Below, one piece after another: positions 24,001 through 34,900 of a DNA stretch of 64,000 nucleotides (position 1 is the stretch's first letter; every line of letters begins with the position of its first letter). The DNA is taken from assembly GCA_021186555.1 (NCBI GenBank), contig JAJKFL010000003.1, positions 49,687,630 to 49,751,629 of the forward strand, in the 5' to 3' direction. Under the pieces are notes generated by a model, which worked only from the letters and a program-made list of their open reading frames with translations, was not told the DNA's origin and did not search any database. This stretch comes from Reticulitermes speratus. Lineage: Eukaryota > Arthropoda > Insecta > Blattodea > Rhinotermitidae. The position numbers were made by a program, and so were the translations under genes.

Positions 24001-25149
24001 GCAGCAGGTACATACATATAGCAGACTGCACAGCATCACATCCAAGGAGAGAGTAATTGTTATGTGCAAAGATGCTGAGCCTATATATGAGCTGTGCATT
24101 GTGCTGTTGTAATGGTGCATACAGACAGTCCAGCTAGCTGTTATATAATTTTAATTTTAAGATGAGACATTCCTGTTGGTGTTGACAGATCACAAGTATG
24201 TGTGTCAAATCAGTCACACACAGCACCAGGTTTTATCAGTTTATTCACGGCTACATGTTCCGGCTCTTCGCGAGCCATCATCAGGCCTTTTGTAAACGTT
24301 GGTACAGGAAAATTTATGTACTGCACTTAACATGGAGAACTCCCCTTTCACATTAAAAATATATTATAAATGTATAAAACCGTTTAAATGTGTATGAAAC
24401 ATGAAGGATCGTCAGCCGTGGAATGCCTGCATATATATAAATATCTAATATAAATATGAAGGTTATATATTTTCAGTACTAGTACCTATTACCCCCACTT
24501 TGAAATCAGCCATCAGTATTCCTATTCCAGATGACTCATGTTAACTACACAAGTTTTTCCAAGTTGTTGTTTTTTACTTTATGATTTAATGAATGCAGCA
24601 TACAACAGTTAAAACACAATACCTGCAGAAGATACAGTGCTTTCATGTGCCTGTAACAGTAACACCACATTTTTTCCTACTAAAAAGTGTCTCATGTTTT
24701 ATTTTTTTGACTGTGCATTGAATTTGTTTCATATTCTTAACAAATACCTGGGTATTTACAGTGACTATGAAGAAGCTGTACCATCTAATACACATGAGCC
24801 TAATAATCAGACTGGTGACAATGAACTGCCATCATCAAGCCAATCAGCAAATGCTGCCAATACTTCAGTTGACTCAGGGCTTTCAAACTCCTGTTCTGCT
24901 GTGTCATCGGTCTGTCTTCCACAGCGGCCCTTCCAGGGTTTGGGATCATCGTCAAATGCAGTTGTGTCTGTCGAGCAGCCATTGACAGCACACACACGAA
25001 GTCATTCTGATGACGATGTCAGTACCAGTGCTCGTTCTCCAAAGCGTGCTAGGCGTGACTCTGGTGCTCAGTCTCTTGATGAGGATCCAGTTCCAATCAA
25101 TGTAGTGGTAATAAATGTTCAGAATCGTACAACACAAATTCATAAGTAG
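12099..25149 (+). CDS. Single-pass membrane receptor with one cysteine-rich module, TNF-receptor-like
   Basis: Seven exons join in frame with GT-AG borders: 12099-12149, 12766-12798, 15495-15652, 18124-18290, 22252-22366, 23036-23116 and 24762-25149 (stop 25147-25149), giving 330 residues. The N-terminus (MGRAYAMVMMGILAATT plus VAVGAVGMYIS) is a hydrophobic signal sequence. Residues 29-78 hold nine cysteines in the order C-x5-C-x5-C-x6-C-x2-C-x2-C-x13-C-x6-C-x2-C, with an NRT glycosylation site. Residues about 108-130 are a membrane helix followed by YKSYRKQ. The cytoplasmic part starts with acidic, Pro-rich runs and then becomes Ser-rich, with a basic SPKRARRD patch. A short ectodomain with a single cysteine module and a 200-residue tail without a death domain resembles insect TNF receptors such as Grindelwald, but I cannot assign orthology; another small cysteine-rich receptor family is possible. 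Confidence 0.75.
13560..13722 (-). mobile_element. tRNA-derived SINE fragment
   Basis: Read on the minus strand from about 13722, the head TTGGCTCAAGCAGTAACGC resembles a tRNA box A region, followed by a degenerate box B (GGTTAAAATC). The same head occurs at about 40905 on the minus strand, so this is a dispersed family. It lies in intron 2 of the receptor-like gene. Confidence 0.5.
16998..17022 (+). repeat. Poly(T) run of 25
   Basis: Uninterrupted T25 inside intron 3 of the receptor-like gene. It could be the reversed tail of an old retroposon, but no element body is recognised beside it. Confidence 0.8.
17544..17807. mobile_element. pogo/Tigger-like MITE
   Basis: Flanking TA dinucleotides (17542-17543 and 17808-17809) bound ends that read CAGTAATCTCTCAGTCATCT on the left and, reversed, CAGTGGTCCCTCAGTAATTG on the right. 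This is the CAGT..TCCCTC terminus of Tigger-type Tc1/mariner elements. At 264 bp with no transposase it is non-autonomous. It lies in intron 3 of the receptor-like gene. Confidence 0.7.
19423..19818. mobile_element. Old pogo/Tigger-like element
   Basis: The right end, reversed, reads CAGTCCCTCACTAACCACGG. The left end after TA reads ACTGGGATGCCTCACTAACT, followed by GGGGTTATATT. Both resemble Tigger termini with their 'CTCACTAACCGCGG' core after CpG decay. There is no coding capacity. Confidence 0.45.
20847..20989 (+). other. Possible alternative exon of the receptor-like gene
   Basis: After TTACAG at 20841-20846 an open frame continues the phase of exon 4 and reads EHGQSIQEELAPEVRCLSAN, then a Ser/Pro-rich stretch, to a TGA at 20987-20989. 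The composition resembles the receptor's cytoplasmic tail. No GT donor in the phase needed by the 22252 exon is visible. It would have to be a terminal exon, or splice from a phase-2 donor (for example GTGCCT inside EVR) to the 23036 exon. It may also be a chance open frame. Confidence 0.3.
21191..21420 (+). repeat. Minisatellite, 40-bp period, five to six units
   Basis: The unit CTGAAGTATGCTTGTGTGGA followed by TGGGAG.CAGGATACAATTT starts at 21211, 21251, 21291, 21331 and 21371, an exact 40-bp period, with partial units at both ends. Units differ by one to three bases, so the array is young. It is intronic in the receptor-like gene. Confidence 0.9.
21455..21680 (+). mobile_element. Diverged tRNA-derived SINE copy
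   Basis: TATAATGACTAGGCTATAGG, then GCTGGACAACC, resembles the head at 60446 (TATAGTGACTAGGCTATGAG, then CTGGATGACC) and, more remotely, the reversed element at 32729-33024. The body keeps the CCTCCACTCCA and TCATG..CAGG..CAGCT segments seen in the family. Boundaries are approximate. Confidence 0.4.
24195..24310 (-). repeat. PLE-type repeat arm with hammerhead-like core
   Basis: On the minus strand CCTGATGA (complement of 24278-24285) is followed by a hairpin with GGCTC/GAGCC stem, then GGAACATG in place of GAAACATG. The stem is intact and the second core block has one change. It is intronic in the receptor-like gene, 470 bp before its last exon. No inverted partner was found. Confidence 0.45.
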
Positions 25150-27890
25150 AAAAAATGGCCACAGATGACACTTGTTGCATTGCGTCCATTGTTGTTTTGA
25201 AGAGGGGTGAGCTTGGGGGTTTTTGTTCTTCTGGTATGTGATGCCATGTCACAGAAGAATGGAACCCTCAACTACACTGCTGCAGGGGATAAAATTATTT
25301 TATAATTATGTCTTATTGTCTTGGGAAAAGGCATAGGCAGATTTTATGTCATGGATTGGATTTATCAGGCCAGTTATTCAGAATATAGATGTGTGTGCCA
25401 TCATTTTATTTTAATGTGCCTTTTCCATTTGAGAATCTAGGGTGAGTGATTCTATCTTGTTGACCATGAGCAGTGAAGTAGCAAGGAAACCCATAAACGA
25501 GCAAGAAAGATTGTTTCAAGAATTTGAAACCAGAATGTGTTGAAACTTGATTTTGTGTAATATTCATTAAAAACCAACTAATGCACATGGTTTTTAATGA
25601 ATATTTCTTAATTGAAAAGATGCACGGTTGATTTTATGTATTTATGATAGCAGGTTTTGAAACTGGTAGCAATAATTTTCTGCAGTAGTGTAAATTCATA
25701 TTTCATATTTTATAACTTGAGGATCACAGGTCATATTTATTTTATGAACTATGAATGGCCTGCTTATGTAATTCATAAGAAATTGTGACCATACTTCATT
25801 ACTTTTCATGAGTGCTGATTGGTTTAAAAGTGCATCTGTCTGTAGCATGTTGTTTGTTTTGAACGTTAACAAATAGTAAATTTCTATTTGGTGTTGCCTT
25901 TTTTTTTTATAGTGATCATGTATGAAGTTTGTAGTTACATATGCATTATTCATTTGCAACTGTTTTACTTCTTTAAACCTGTGGCAGTGCCATGCAAACC
26001 ACCCATTTCACATAGGTTTAATATCACTGTTGATACCACTAATTTAAAGGAATTGTTAATTTACATAATTACATTTCATATTTCACTTGTGTTTCCAGTA
26101 ACATTCAGGTGTAGGAAATTACCTGAGTGTTCATAGAATGCTGTTCCTGTTGACAGTACTTTCTTCCTGTAATTAGCATAAGGAATGCTCATTAGCATAA
26201 GGAAGTGCCATTACATGTCTGTTTACCAGGATAAAACAAACTCATATTCTTGGCTGTTAATCAGTAGCCCAGAGCAACAAGAGAGGTTTGTTTCATTGCA
26301 AGCACAAGTATAAAACTGTTAAGGGGAAGATGTAAGTAATGTATCAACAGAATTAATTTTATCAGAATTCAATGCAATGTTGATGAACTACAAGCCTTTC
26401 AAACTTAAGACTCTTTGTTCAGACAAATTTGTCCAAATTTCATAAACAGGGCTTCCAGTCTCCCCTTAATATATAGCTTTTTAAGAATAAGTTTGTCTGC
26501 TCTCTGATGGGTTGGCTCATTCTTTAATGTGTGTCGGATCATTGTGGTTGTGAAATTTCTTAGCTTCTGACATTGCTCACGTGCTGTAGATGTATAAGTA
26601 TTGTAGACACTTGTTACATGTTGAGTATGTGCTGGTAGATCAGCCTCTGTACTGTACCGTGTATATTCAGACGCAAGATATGACCTCCATACAGTGGACA
26701 CGAAAGTTACAGACGCAATTATTTCATTCCATAAAGGACTTAAAAAATGTTCCCACAATTCCCAGAGTTGCACAGTTATTGATTGATATAATTCAGTGTG
26801 ATTGTGGAAAAATGTAGTGAACTAGTGTTGAAATCATCCTTGTGGTCCATGTTGGTATGTACATTTGTACCAGTCAGTCTTAATTTATTCTCCCTAATAA
26901 TTTGTCTCCATTTTCTAAAAAAAAATATGCTCATGTTGACAGATCAAACACATGGTACCCATCAGTATCATTGTCTGTACATTGACTACATTGTCCAGTC
27001 TTGTAATCCCACTGATAATGTGAAAACCATTGTACTTGCAGGATAATTTTTAATGTGTGGGTTTATCATCTTGCATTTAGGTAAACACGGTATCATCTTA
27101 CTGCCACTTATTTTATGAGTGTAGGAAATTGTCGGTGAGTTGTATGTTACTTGGATATGTTGGTGACAGTGTTCGGTAGACCGTAGATTATCTGTGATAA
27201 TAGCAGGGTTGGATAATGCATATCTGCCCTTATGAAACACTTTGCTAATTAAAAATATGAAATTGTTAGAAATAATTTTTATATTTCCATTACATTGGGG
27301 TTATGTTTTCAGTATTCTGCATGTTTTGCTACAGGTCTGATTGAAATAATGGTGTCCCACATATAGAATTTTATCATTCTTCTCTCAAGGTAAAATTGTT
27401 TAAAATCATCAGTGTGGAACTGGACATAATAGATCAACTCCCAATCAGCTCTGGGGGTGGGGGATGAGACTACAGTGGGACAGGTTACCAGCTGTTAGAC
27501 ACTAAGAAAGCTTGTCATTCATTCAGGTGAGAAGTATTTTACAACACTGTCGATTTTGGTTTATCCTACAAGGTAATCAGGGTAATTAAGATGTGTTTGA
27601 CTGAAACTTACAGTAAAGTCCGCACAAGTAAACTTCGTCAGATCACTTCAAAGTGGTCTGAGACGAGTTTTTTTTATCCTGCTTGTCACTTTTTCTTTGA
27701 ATATGCCATTAGGGAGGTCCAAGAAAGCCAGGATGGACTGAATTAGAATGGGACACATCCACTTCTGGTTTGTGCAGACTATTGTTTTTCTGTTGGGCAA
27801 AAACATGATTACTGTAAACAAACAGCCTCAAGTAGGAATGCTGGTCTTCAAGTAAATGCATTTAGAAAAACAGTGTATGTTTATGAGGTT
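25150..27890. other. 3' UTR and intergenic sequence after the receptor-like gene
   Basis: AT-rich with no clear exon. A 122-codon minus-strand frame at 26405-26773 shows no recognisable domain and is treated as chance. Poly(A) signal usage is uncertain because no canonical AATAAA was found close to the stop. Confidence 0.4.
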
Positions 27891-27894
27891 CTCG

Positions 27895-28045
27895 CTCTTC
27901 TGGGATGTTACGCAGCATTGATTGGTAGTTAGTTACCGATGTTTCGGGACAGCCTATCGGTCTCAGCTTAAGGGTCAAGCTTGACTGCTTGACCCTTGAA
28001 GACATCATTTACACCACTGCAGAAGCCTGCAGTCACGCATAGTAT
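27895..28045 (-). repeat. Dispersed repeat with hammerhead-like hairpin
   Basis: Minus strand: CTGAGACCGATAGGCTGTCC followed by CGAAACATCGG, with a terminus reading AACATCCCAGAAGAG. Near-identical end sequence occurs at 42037-42220. The right flank (TCATTTACACCAC, then GAAGCC) is shared with 8928-8962. The first core block is one base short of CTGANGA. Confidence 0.45.
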
Positions 28046-28236
28046 ATGCTTATGTCCGTATCACCAGACTGCAGGATACAATTTCAAAGTCAGCTAAATA
28101 AACCTTCAGAAACATCTCCAGAGTTCAGGGAGTTGGGACTAACAACAATAAAATTTCACTTATGAAGAAACAGAGCAGATTACATTCAGGAATCCTTGCT
28201 GCACTTCATCTGAGATACATTGTCTTCTCAGTCTAG

Positions 28237-28420
28237 AGGCATAAAGATGAAAGTAATACACAATACTATAATTGTGCCAGTATTTCTGTATGGGTTTTAA
28301 ACTTTGTCTCTCACATTAAAGAAGGATTAGGGAGAATACACTAAACTATGGGCGAAGGAAGTGACAGAAGATTAAAAAATTGCGTAGGTATGGACTCCAT
28401 TCTTTTGGCTGAGGATAGAA
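28237..28420 (+). pseudogene. LINE reverse-transcriptase C-terminal relic
   Basis: The frame reads KVIHNTIIVPVFLYGF-stop-TLSLTLKK. This matches the non-LTR retrotransposon segment of the pattern 'KIYKTIILPVVLYGCETWSLTLREEHRLRVFENR'. Several stops make it dead. It is recognised by motif only; the family within the non-LTR group is not determined. Confidence 0.65.
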
Positions 28421-31400
28421 TCCACTGGTAGGCTGTTGTGAAAACTGGAGTCAACTTTTTGGGTTCTCTGAGAGACAGTTCAGTTGCTGAACAACTATTA
28501 GTTTGATGAATCTGAAACTGGAAGTTTGCTAATTATACCACTGCGCAGAGTGTTAAAAACTGTAATTGTGACTGTAGTTAAGTCACACTACAGTTTATTT
28601 CAATCTCAATAATGTAAGAAACCAGATACTTCACACTGAATCCATAAAGCAGGTCATTTACCCCAGATAATTTAATGTCTGCTGTGGTTTACTTTTATGT
28701 ACTGTCTTTTTACCATATTAATATAACATCTGTCATTTTCCTAGTGTTCTGAAATACAGTTGCATACTTAGTATTGCAAGTATTGCACGTGATCTGAAAA
28801 AAATCTCATATGAATTTATTTCTGTGTAGATACGTTTTTGGGCACATCACCAACAGCTTACAACTCACGGCAGCTATACTCGTATACCAAAAGTATATTA
28901 AGTGTGTGAAGTATACTGTGATAAGTGCTAGAAATTATAGATCGTGTATCAGAATTTGACACTTCATTAGTGTGTATTTACTGGTGTAAGTCTGGTGGCA
29001 CCCACCTTCAGTGTGGTTGCATTATATTTCAACTTTGTAACCCTGTTGTTATTACATCCCTCAAAAGAATCTATCAGTGCTTTGACAGTCCCTCAATTCT
29101 ATACTCCTCCAACCCCAAAATAGGGTATTGTTTGTTGAATTCGCTTACAACCATTCCTATTTGATCCCTGTTATTTTATTTCTATGTTGTCTAAGAACTC
29201 TTCGACATCATTGGATTCTGTAACAGTGCACTAGAAATGCCAAACTTACATTTTGCTATGTCTGAGTGGGGCATGGAAATTACCATAGAACTAAAGGGGA
29301 GACTTCAGAAACATTTCCTTGATTTCTTGTTATACCACTTACCATATTACCATATGTCTGCCACTTCTGGCACTACAAACTTTTGTTCCCACAGCATTTC
29401 TCTGCATACAGACACATGGTTAAGTAAGTCACAGAAACATGTCCTTGCTCTACCACAATTCTCACATTGTGTTAACTTGATAGAAAACAAAAATATATGC
29501 ATGTTTGCTTATTGTGAACATAGTTTTATATCTTCACAGATTGGCTCCATGACTTAAACACGCTGATCATGTGCATGTTGAGTGTTGTTCTGGAGATCAT
29601 GTGTCCAGTAGCATGGTTTCTTTAAGCCTCCAGAAATGTTATGCTTTCAGGTGTGTTGGTTGGTTGGAAAGTCTTATGTCTCAGATCTTCTGATAGTTTT
29701 CATCGACACTGAACTTTTTTCCTGTTACACAGGTCCACTTTTCTAGAACAATATACAGTACAATAACTAGACGTGTGAAATTATTCCATGTACGCATACT
29801 TTTGGTAGGTTCTGGGACAAGTATTCTCTTAAAACAACATGCTATGGCTATTGAAAAATGTACTGAATTTGAAGTGTCCTTTTGTAACCTAATGAAATGA
29901 TGCAGGAAATTAAGTGCAATGAAATAGGGGTGCAACAACTACACCAGTAGGTATGGTATTTTAAAATTTATAATAGTGTTCAGCTTTACATTCCAGAGTG
30001 TGTAGCCAGACTGATAAAATCAGTTGTATCAGAGAAAGACTATATTTGTAATGCTTTTCATACAGCATTAATCATTTCTTTGTTCAGGCATTATGTGTAA
30101 GGTTTTTATACTTAATGTGTAGGTGGTAATTTATTTTAAATTATCGAGTGTGTGTGTGTTGAAAATTTCACTGTTAAACCTCTTGGTCTGCTACCCCCAG
30201 AAACATCAAGTTAGAGGCTTTTACACATAGTTTGATTCAGTAAATGCTGCAGAATTGCCACAACTTCTGTACAGTAACTACATACATTGTTCCCTTTGTA
30301 TTGAACTACACATGTCATAGGCAGCAATATATAACTGTGAGTGTTGCCATGGAAATGCAATGATGGGTTTACCTTTGCATTGTCAAGCTAATTTTGTACA
30401 GCTGTCAACAATATAAACTTAAGTCTTGAAAAGTGCCTGATATTTTTGTACAATTTTAACCAAATTTGGACTTTGTGACAGATTTTCATAAGAGTCTCGT
30501 ATCAAATTCGACCCAAATCAGCGTCGTGGGAGCTGAGTTGATAGCATGTAGACGGATGGACATGACTAAGCTAATAGGTGCTTTTCATGACTTGTGCAAG
30601 CACATGTAAAAAGAAGTTATTTCATATTTTTAAAATAATGTTGGAATTGAATAAAAAGCTCCGGTTTTCCACTTGTTGATTGTTTTTGTTGTATATTGTT
30701 AGTTTGTCAGAGTGAATTCTCATTGTGGTATGTATCTACAATGAACTCTATTAAAAAACAGCAAAGTACTTGAGAGTTTCAGATTTAGACACTGCTTTAC
30801 CTTGCCTGTTCCTTTATTGACACATAGTGAATACATTTCTGAATAGTTGTGTTCATGGTGTATTGTACTGGAATGATTTATTGCTTTGGTTCGGTTTGGT
30901 TGAATGAGAGAGAGAATAGCTTTTCCTGTGACACCCAACTGAGTAGGTGACTCCCCAACCCTTCACTTGAAAATGGAAATCTATCCTGTTCCCAAAATGA
31001 GTACTTTTTCTGAGACACCAGAAATCAAATAATCTTCATTGTGTCTACTACAGTATGCTTGTTACATTCGCTGTGTGGTATCGCATTCAAACCATAAAAC
31101 AAAGTGTACCGTGTTTATGATGATGTGGTATGTGCTTGCAGTGTATTATAACAAATACTTAAATTTCTTTTCATTTACTTGTTCTTGCTACAGCTGTTGT
31201 GGGGCCCACCTGTTGTGGTTGATCACAGTACCAAAATACATTGGCTGTGGGGTGGGAGAATTAAGCAATGAACTGTTTTCAGTTGTAAAGGGTATAATGG
31301 TTTCATGTAGTTGAGGAACCGAGTTCCGCCATTTAATGGATATAAGTGGAGCATGTGAGGTTAAACAATTCACATACACTCAAATTTAAAAGTTAGGTTC

Positions 31401-31600
31401 CCCAGCATTGCCACTGTTTCGAAGTGATTAATTGGTATCATAATAGTAAAAGTGTGCTATCAAAATAGCAGCTTCTGGCTTGCGTGTTCAATTACAAGTC
31501 GCTTATTTTTGGTCATGTTCCAGAGTAGCTCTATGAAGCACTAGTGCTGTACAGTCTCAACAGCCCGAACTTGCTTATATACAAGTTTATGTTTAATTTG
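28421..31600. other. Intergenic, nothing recognised
   Basis: AT-rich, without a supportable exon. Around 30490-30590 a CpG-bearing stretch (GACCCAAATCAGCGTCGTGG) looks like part of an unidentified repeat. Confidence 0.4.
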
Positions 31601-31614
31601 TAGGTACAGTACCA

Positions 31615-31914
31615 ATTCAGCGGAAACCATGCAACACCTTTCCAGTTCAGCCGGAAGACTTGCAGTGATTAAATTATTTCTTGATTACTACTTCGACTTA
31701 AATGTATTACCAATATCACATCGACACGGATTCCGATTCTCGTTTTTACGAAGCCCAAATAGATGGCTCCACAGATGGTAAAAGTGTGGTTGCCAGCTCT
31801 GCGTGATTGTTGTCCGTGATTCTGATAAAAGCGAATGCGTCGCAGGTTGGCATGTTTGTCACCATAACCTAAAAGTGATTTGTGATACTTCGGAACTCAG
31901 ATTACATCTTCCGA
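31615..31914 (+). promoter_or_regulatory. Likely promoter / 5' UTR region of POLR3C
   Basis: A local rise in CpG (CGGAAACC, CATCGACACGGATTCCG, CGAATGCGTCGCAGG) immediately precedes the first coding exon. No TATA box is evident. This mirrors the CpG-rich stretch before NAA15. An in-frame ATG at 31882 would add 11 residues, but the 31915 start gives the length expected for the family. Confidence 0.4.
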
Positions 31915-34900
31915 ATGTCAGTGCAGTTTGGCAAGTTGTCTTCATTGATTTTATTGGAGCATTTTGGAGACATTGTTCAGAAGGCTGGGATTGATTTATT
32001 TAAATGTCAGGGAAAACCATTACACATGATAGCGAGAAGTACGAAACTGCCCCTTCAAAAGGTAAACGAATCCGAATACGACACTCCATCTCTTAACTAG
32101 TAGCGGTATTGCACGTTCTTATTTATTTATTTATTTATGTTTTGTTTACGGAAGGTTGGCGTAGAATATAGGTCGTAATTGGCCTGAATGCTATCACGTT
32201 TGTCGTGCAGGGTTAGGCTTCGTACATAGGTTGCACTGGATATAATCTGCCAAGCAGAGGACCAGTTTATACAGTGTATTTTTTTTACATTTACAAAGTA
32301 ACATATGTATAGTTTTGTTTTTTGACAGCGCATGTGTCAAATTAGATAAGGTAATTAAATGCCAAAAAACTAGTAGTTACAGTTGCTAGAGACCAGTGCT
32401 GGTCTCGTGTATGATGTAGGCTACATATTCAGTTTTTGTGCCACAGACGTAGAGCATGACGATGTTGTCAAAAACAGTGCTGCTGCTAAAGCCATCTGTT
32501 TGTAATGTTGTTACATACTGTGGCACTTTGATGTTGCAATTTGCCAAGCGAGCTGTGCCCTGCATGATCCTTTCAATGGGATTATTATTAAAATAGCAGT
32601 CACTTACATGTACATATTTTATAAGTAGATTACACATGCAGTGCAATTCTTGCAATGGTGGTTCATGCCAACCCCTACTATTATAAACTACATTAAAGTT
32701 GACTTTTCAGGTGGAGTACCTGGTCTGGTAAGGTAAAGTAAAGGTAAAGTTTTCCCTAGAACAGGCCACAAAGGCCCAGTGGGGGAGTAGAGGTATAGCT
32801 CTACCCTTTCTTTAACCCTGGCAGTAGATGAGGGTGGGTGGTTAACTCCATGCCCCGGCTGCTTTACCCCGGGAAAGAGACCTGGTACCCATTGTATAAG
32901 AGGCTGGGTGGGCTCCAGGGCCGGTCTGGACGAGTGCAGAAAATCTCACCCCCACCAGGATTCGATCCCCAGACCGTCCAGCCCGTAGTGTTGTCGCTAG
33001 ACTGACTACGCTTTCCCGGCCCACACCTGGTATGGACAGTCGTGTATTGAAGTGTGGAAAAAGTATGTTATTAAATCTGAAGTCTTATTCCATAGGTGAA
33101 ACAGGCATTACGAGTCATGATTCAATATGGATTTGTGATATTTGATGTGGGGCAGTTTCCTGACAAAGCAGAGTACACATTGTTAGCTGACAAAATTATT
33201 CTTTTACTTCGGTATCCCAGGTAGGTGTTAGAAGAAACAGATTGTGTTTTTTTAAGTGTTTTGACATTACGTTCTGTGTATGAGTATTAGTGAATACAAT
33301 AATTTATTAAATTTTTACAGATATTTGTTACTGATGAAAACACAATATGGTGATGAGGCAGAAATGCTGGTAGAAGAAATCCTCAGACAAGGCCAGGATA
33401 CAGCCTCATCTGTTATAATTAGGGCTGCCACAAGATTGAAAGACACACTGAAGGGTAATGCATCTTACTTTTGTAAACTGAAGCTCTGTTACAGAATTGA
33501 TATAGCACTATTCATTGGGCTGATGCTTTTCATATAAAAATGAGTGTCATGTAAGATAAATAGTAGCATACCTGACTAATATTTTCAACAAAGCTAAACT
33601 TAGTCCTTGGATGGGAGGACTTACTCCTTGTAATGGATCTAACATAGTAGCAGCCCTTCCCCATTTCACCACTTTGTGGTGGTGAAAAGTCCATTCTCTT
33701 AATTAATGTGTGTGATTAAACCAAAGACAGTGGACAAATTTTTAGAATACTAGTTATGGTTATTGCTGTGTACAATAATCAGAAACTTTTAAGGCTCATC
33801 ATAAAAAAAACAGTACATAGGAATGCTCTAGAAAAATACATACTGCATGTCAAAGCATGCCCTCATAGTGTCATGATTTTTGTGTTGTCATGTTCCAATC
33901 TTTAGTGTGTTTAAAAGAAATGTGAAATATAAGAACTTTTTTGACATTGTTACATATTTGGTTTATTTAAAAGCAATATTAATTGTGGAAATTCGGTAAG
34001 TAATGATAAGTCACAAAGTAATAGTATCATGTATAATATTTTTAAAAAGACCAACAAATGCACATGAATGTAATTTAATTATTTAGTAACCACTGACATG
34101 TTTTAGCCACTCATGTGGCTATCTTCAGGGTGGTAAGAACAAGAATACAATTACAATTATAATGTGTCAGAATCAATCCACAGTTAAAATAATATAATTC
34201 TGTTTTAATTTCACAGTTAAAAGAGTATTATATGGATAGGTACACCTATTCATATGATACTCTCACACTGATAAGCATCATATGGAAGGCCACATGAGTG
34301 GCCGAAACATGTCAGTTGTCACTATGCAATTGAATTATATGCATACATTCATGTGCATTTGTTGCGCTTTTTAAAAATTTTATACATCTGATTAATGCAC
34401 GAAACATGGAACATACAAAACTAATAGTATGGTGTTTATCTTCAGAACATCGTATTGTTTTATTATGTTACAGTGGAGAAAGTATGCTTGGCAACACTGC
34501 GTGATAAGTTTTCGCTTCTAGTAAATAAACAGTTTCTGATGAGATGTCCTTTACCTGGAGGTGAAACAGGTGTCCCAATCTTGACAATAAAAGAAAAACT
34601 ATTATACATTCCACCAGACCTCAACTTGAAAGGTCTTGCAGATAAAGAAGAAGGGAAACCAGGAGACCCAGGAGATGAAGGCATCTATTGGAGGGTCAAT
34701 CTTGACAGATTCCATCAGGACTTCAGGTGATCTGTTTTTAATTTTTATTCATTGTTTCCAATTAAAAGCATGTTGTGTTCTTTTATCACCTTTACTGTTG
34801 TAACATTAGAGTGCTCATGAATTCTTATTCAAGTACAGCACCATGCATAGTAAAAATGCTCAGCAAGGCATTGAGAAGTTTAAATTAAAAGAATCCGGAA

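Noticed and set aside
24637-24761. In-frame Met at 24637 as an independent start for the 24762-25149 exon
   Set aside because: The exon has a clean acceptor (TTTACAG) at 24755-24761 and the exact phase needed by the 23116 donor, so it is the last exon of the receptor-like gene, not a separate gene.
26405-26773. 122-codon minus-strand open frame
   Set aside because: No recognisable domain, no splice partner, ordinary AT-rich composition; a frame of this length is plausible by chance in 64 kb.
31188-31379. Short minus-strand frame near 31.3 kb
   Set aside because: No motif, no homologous exon structure; intergenic noise.
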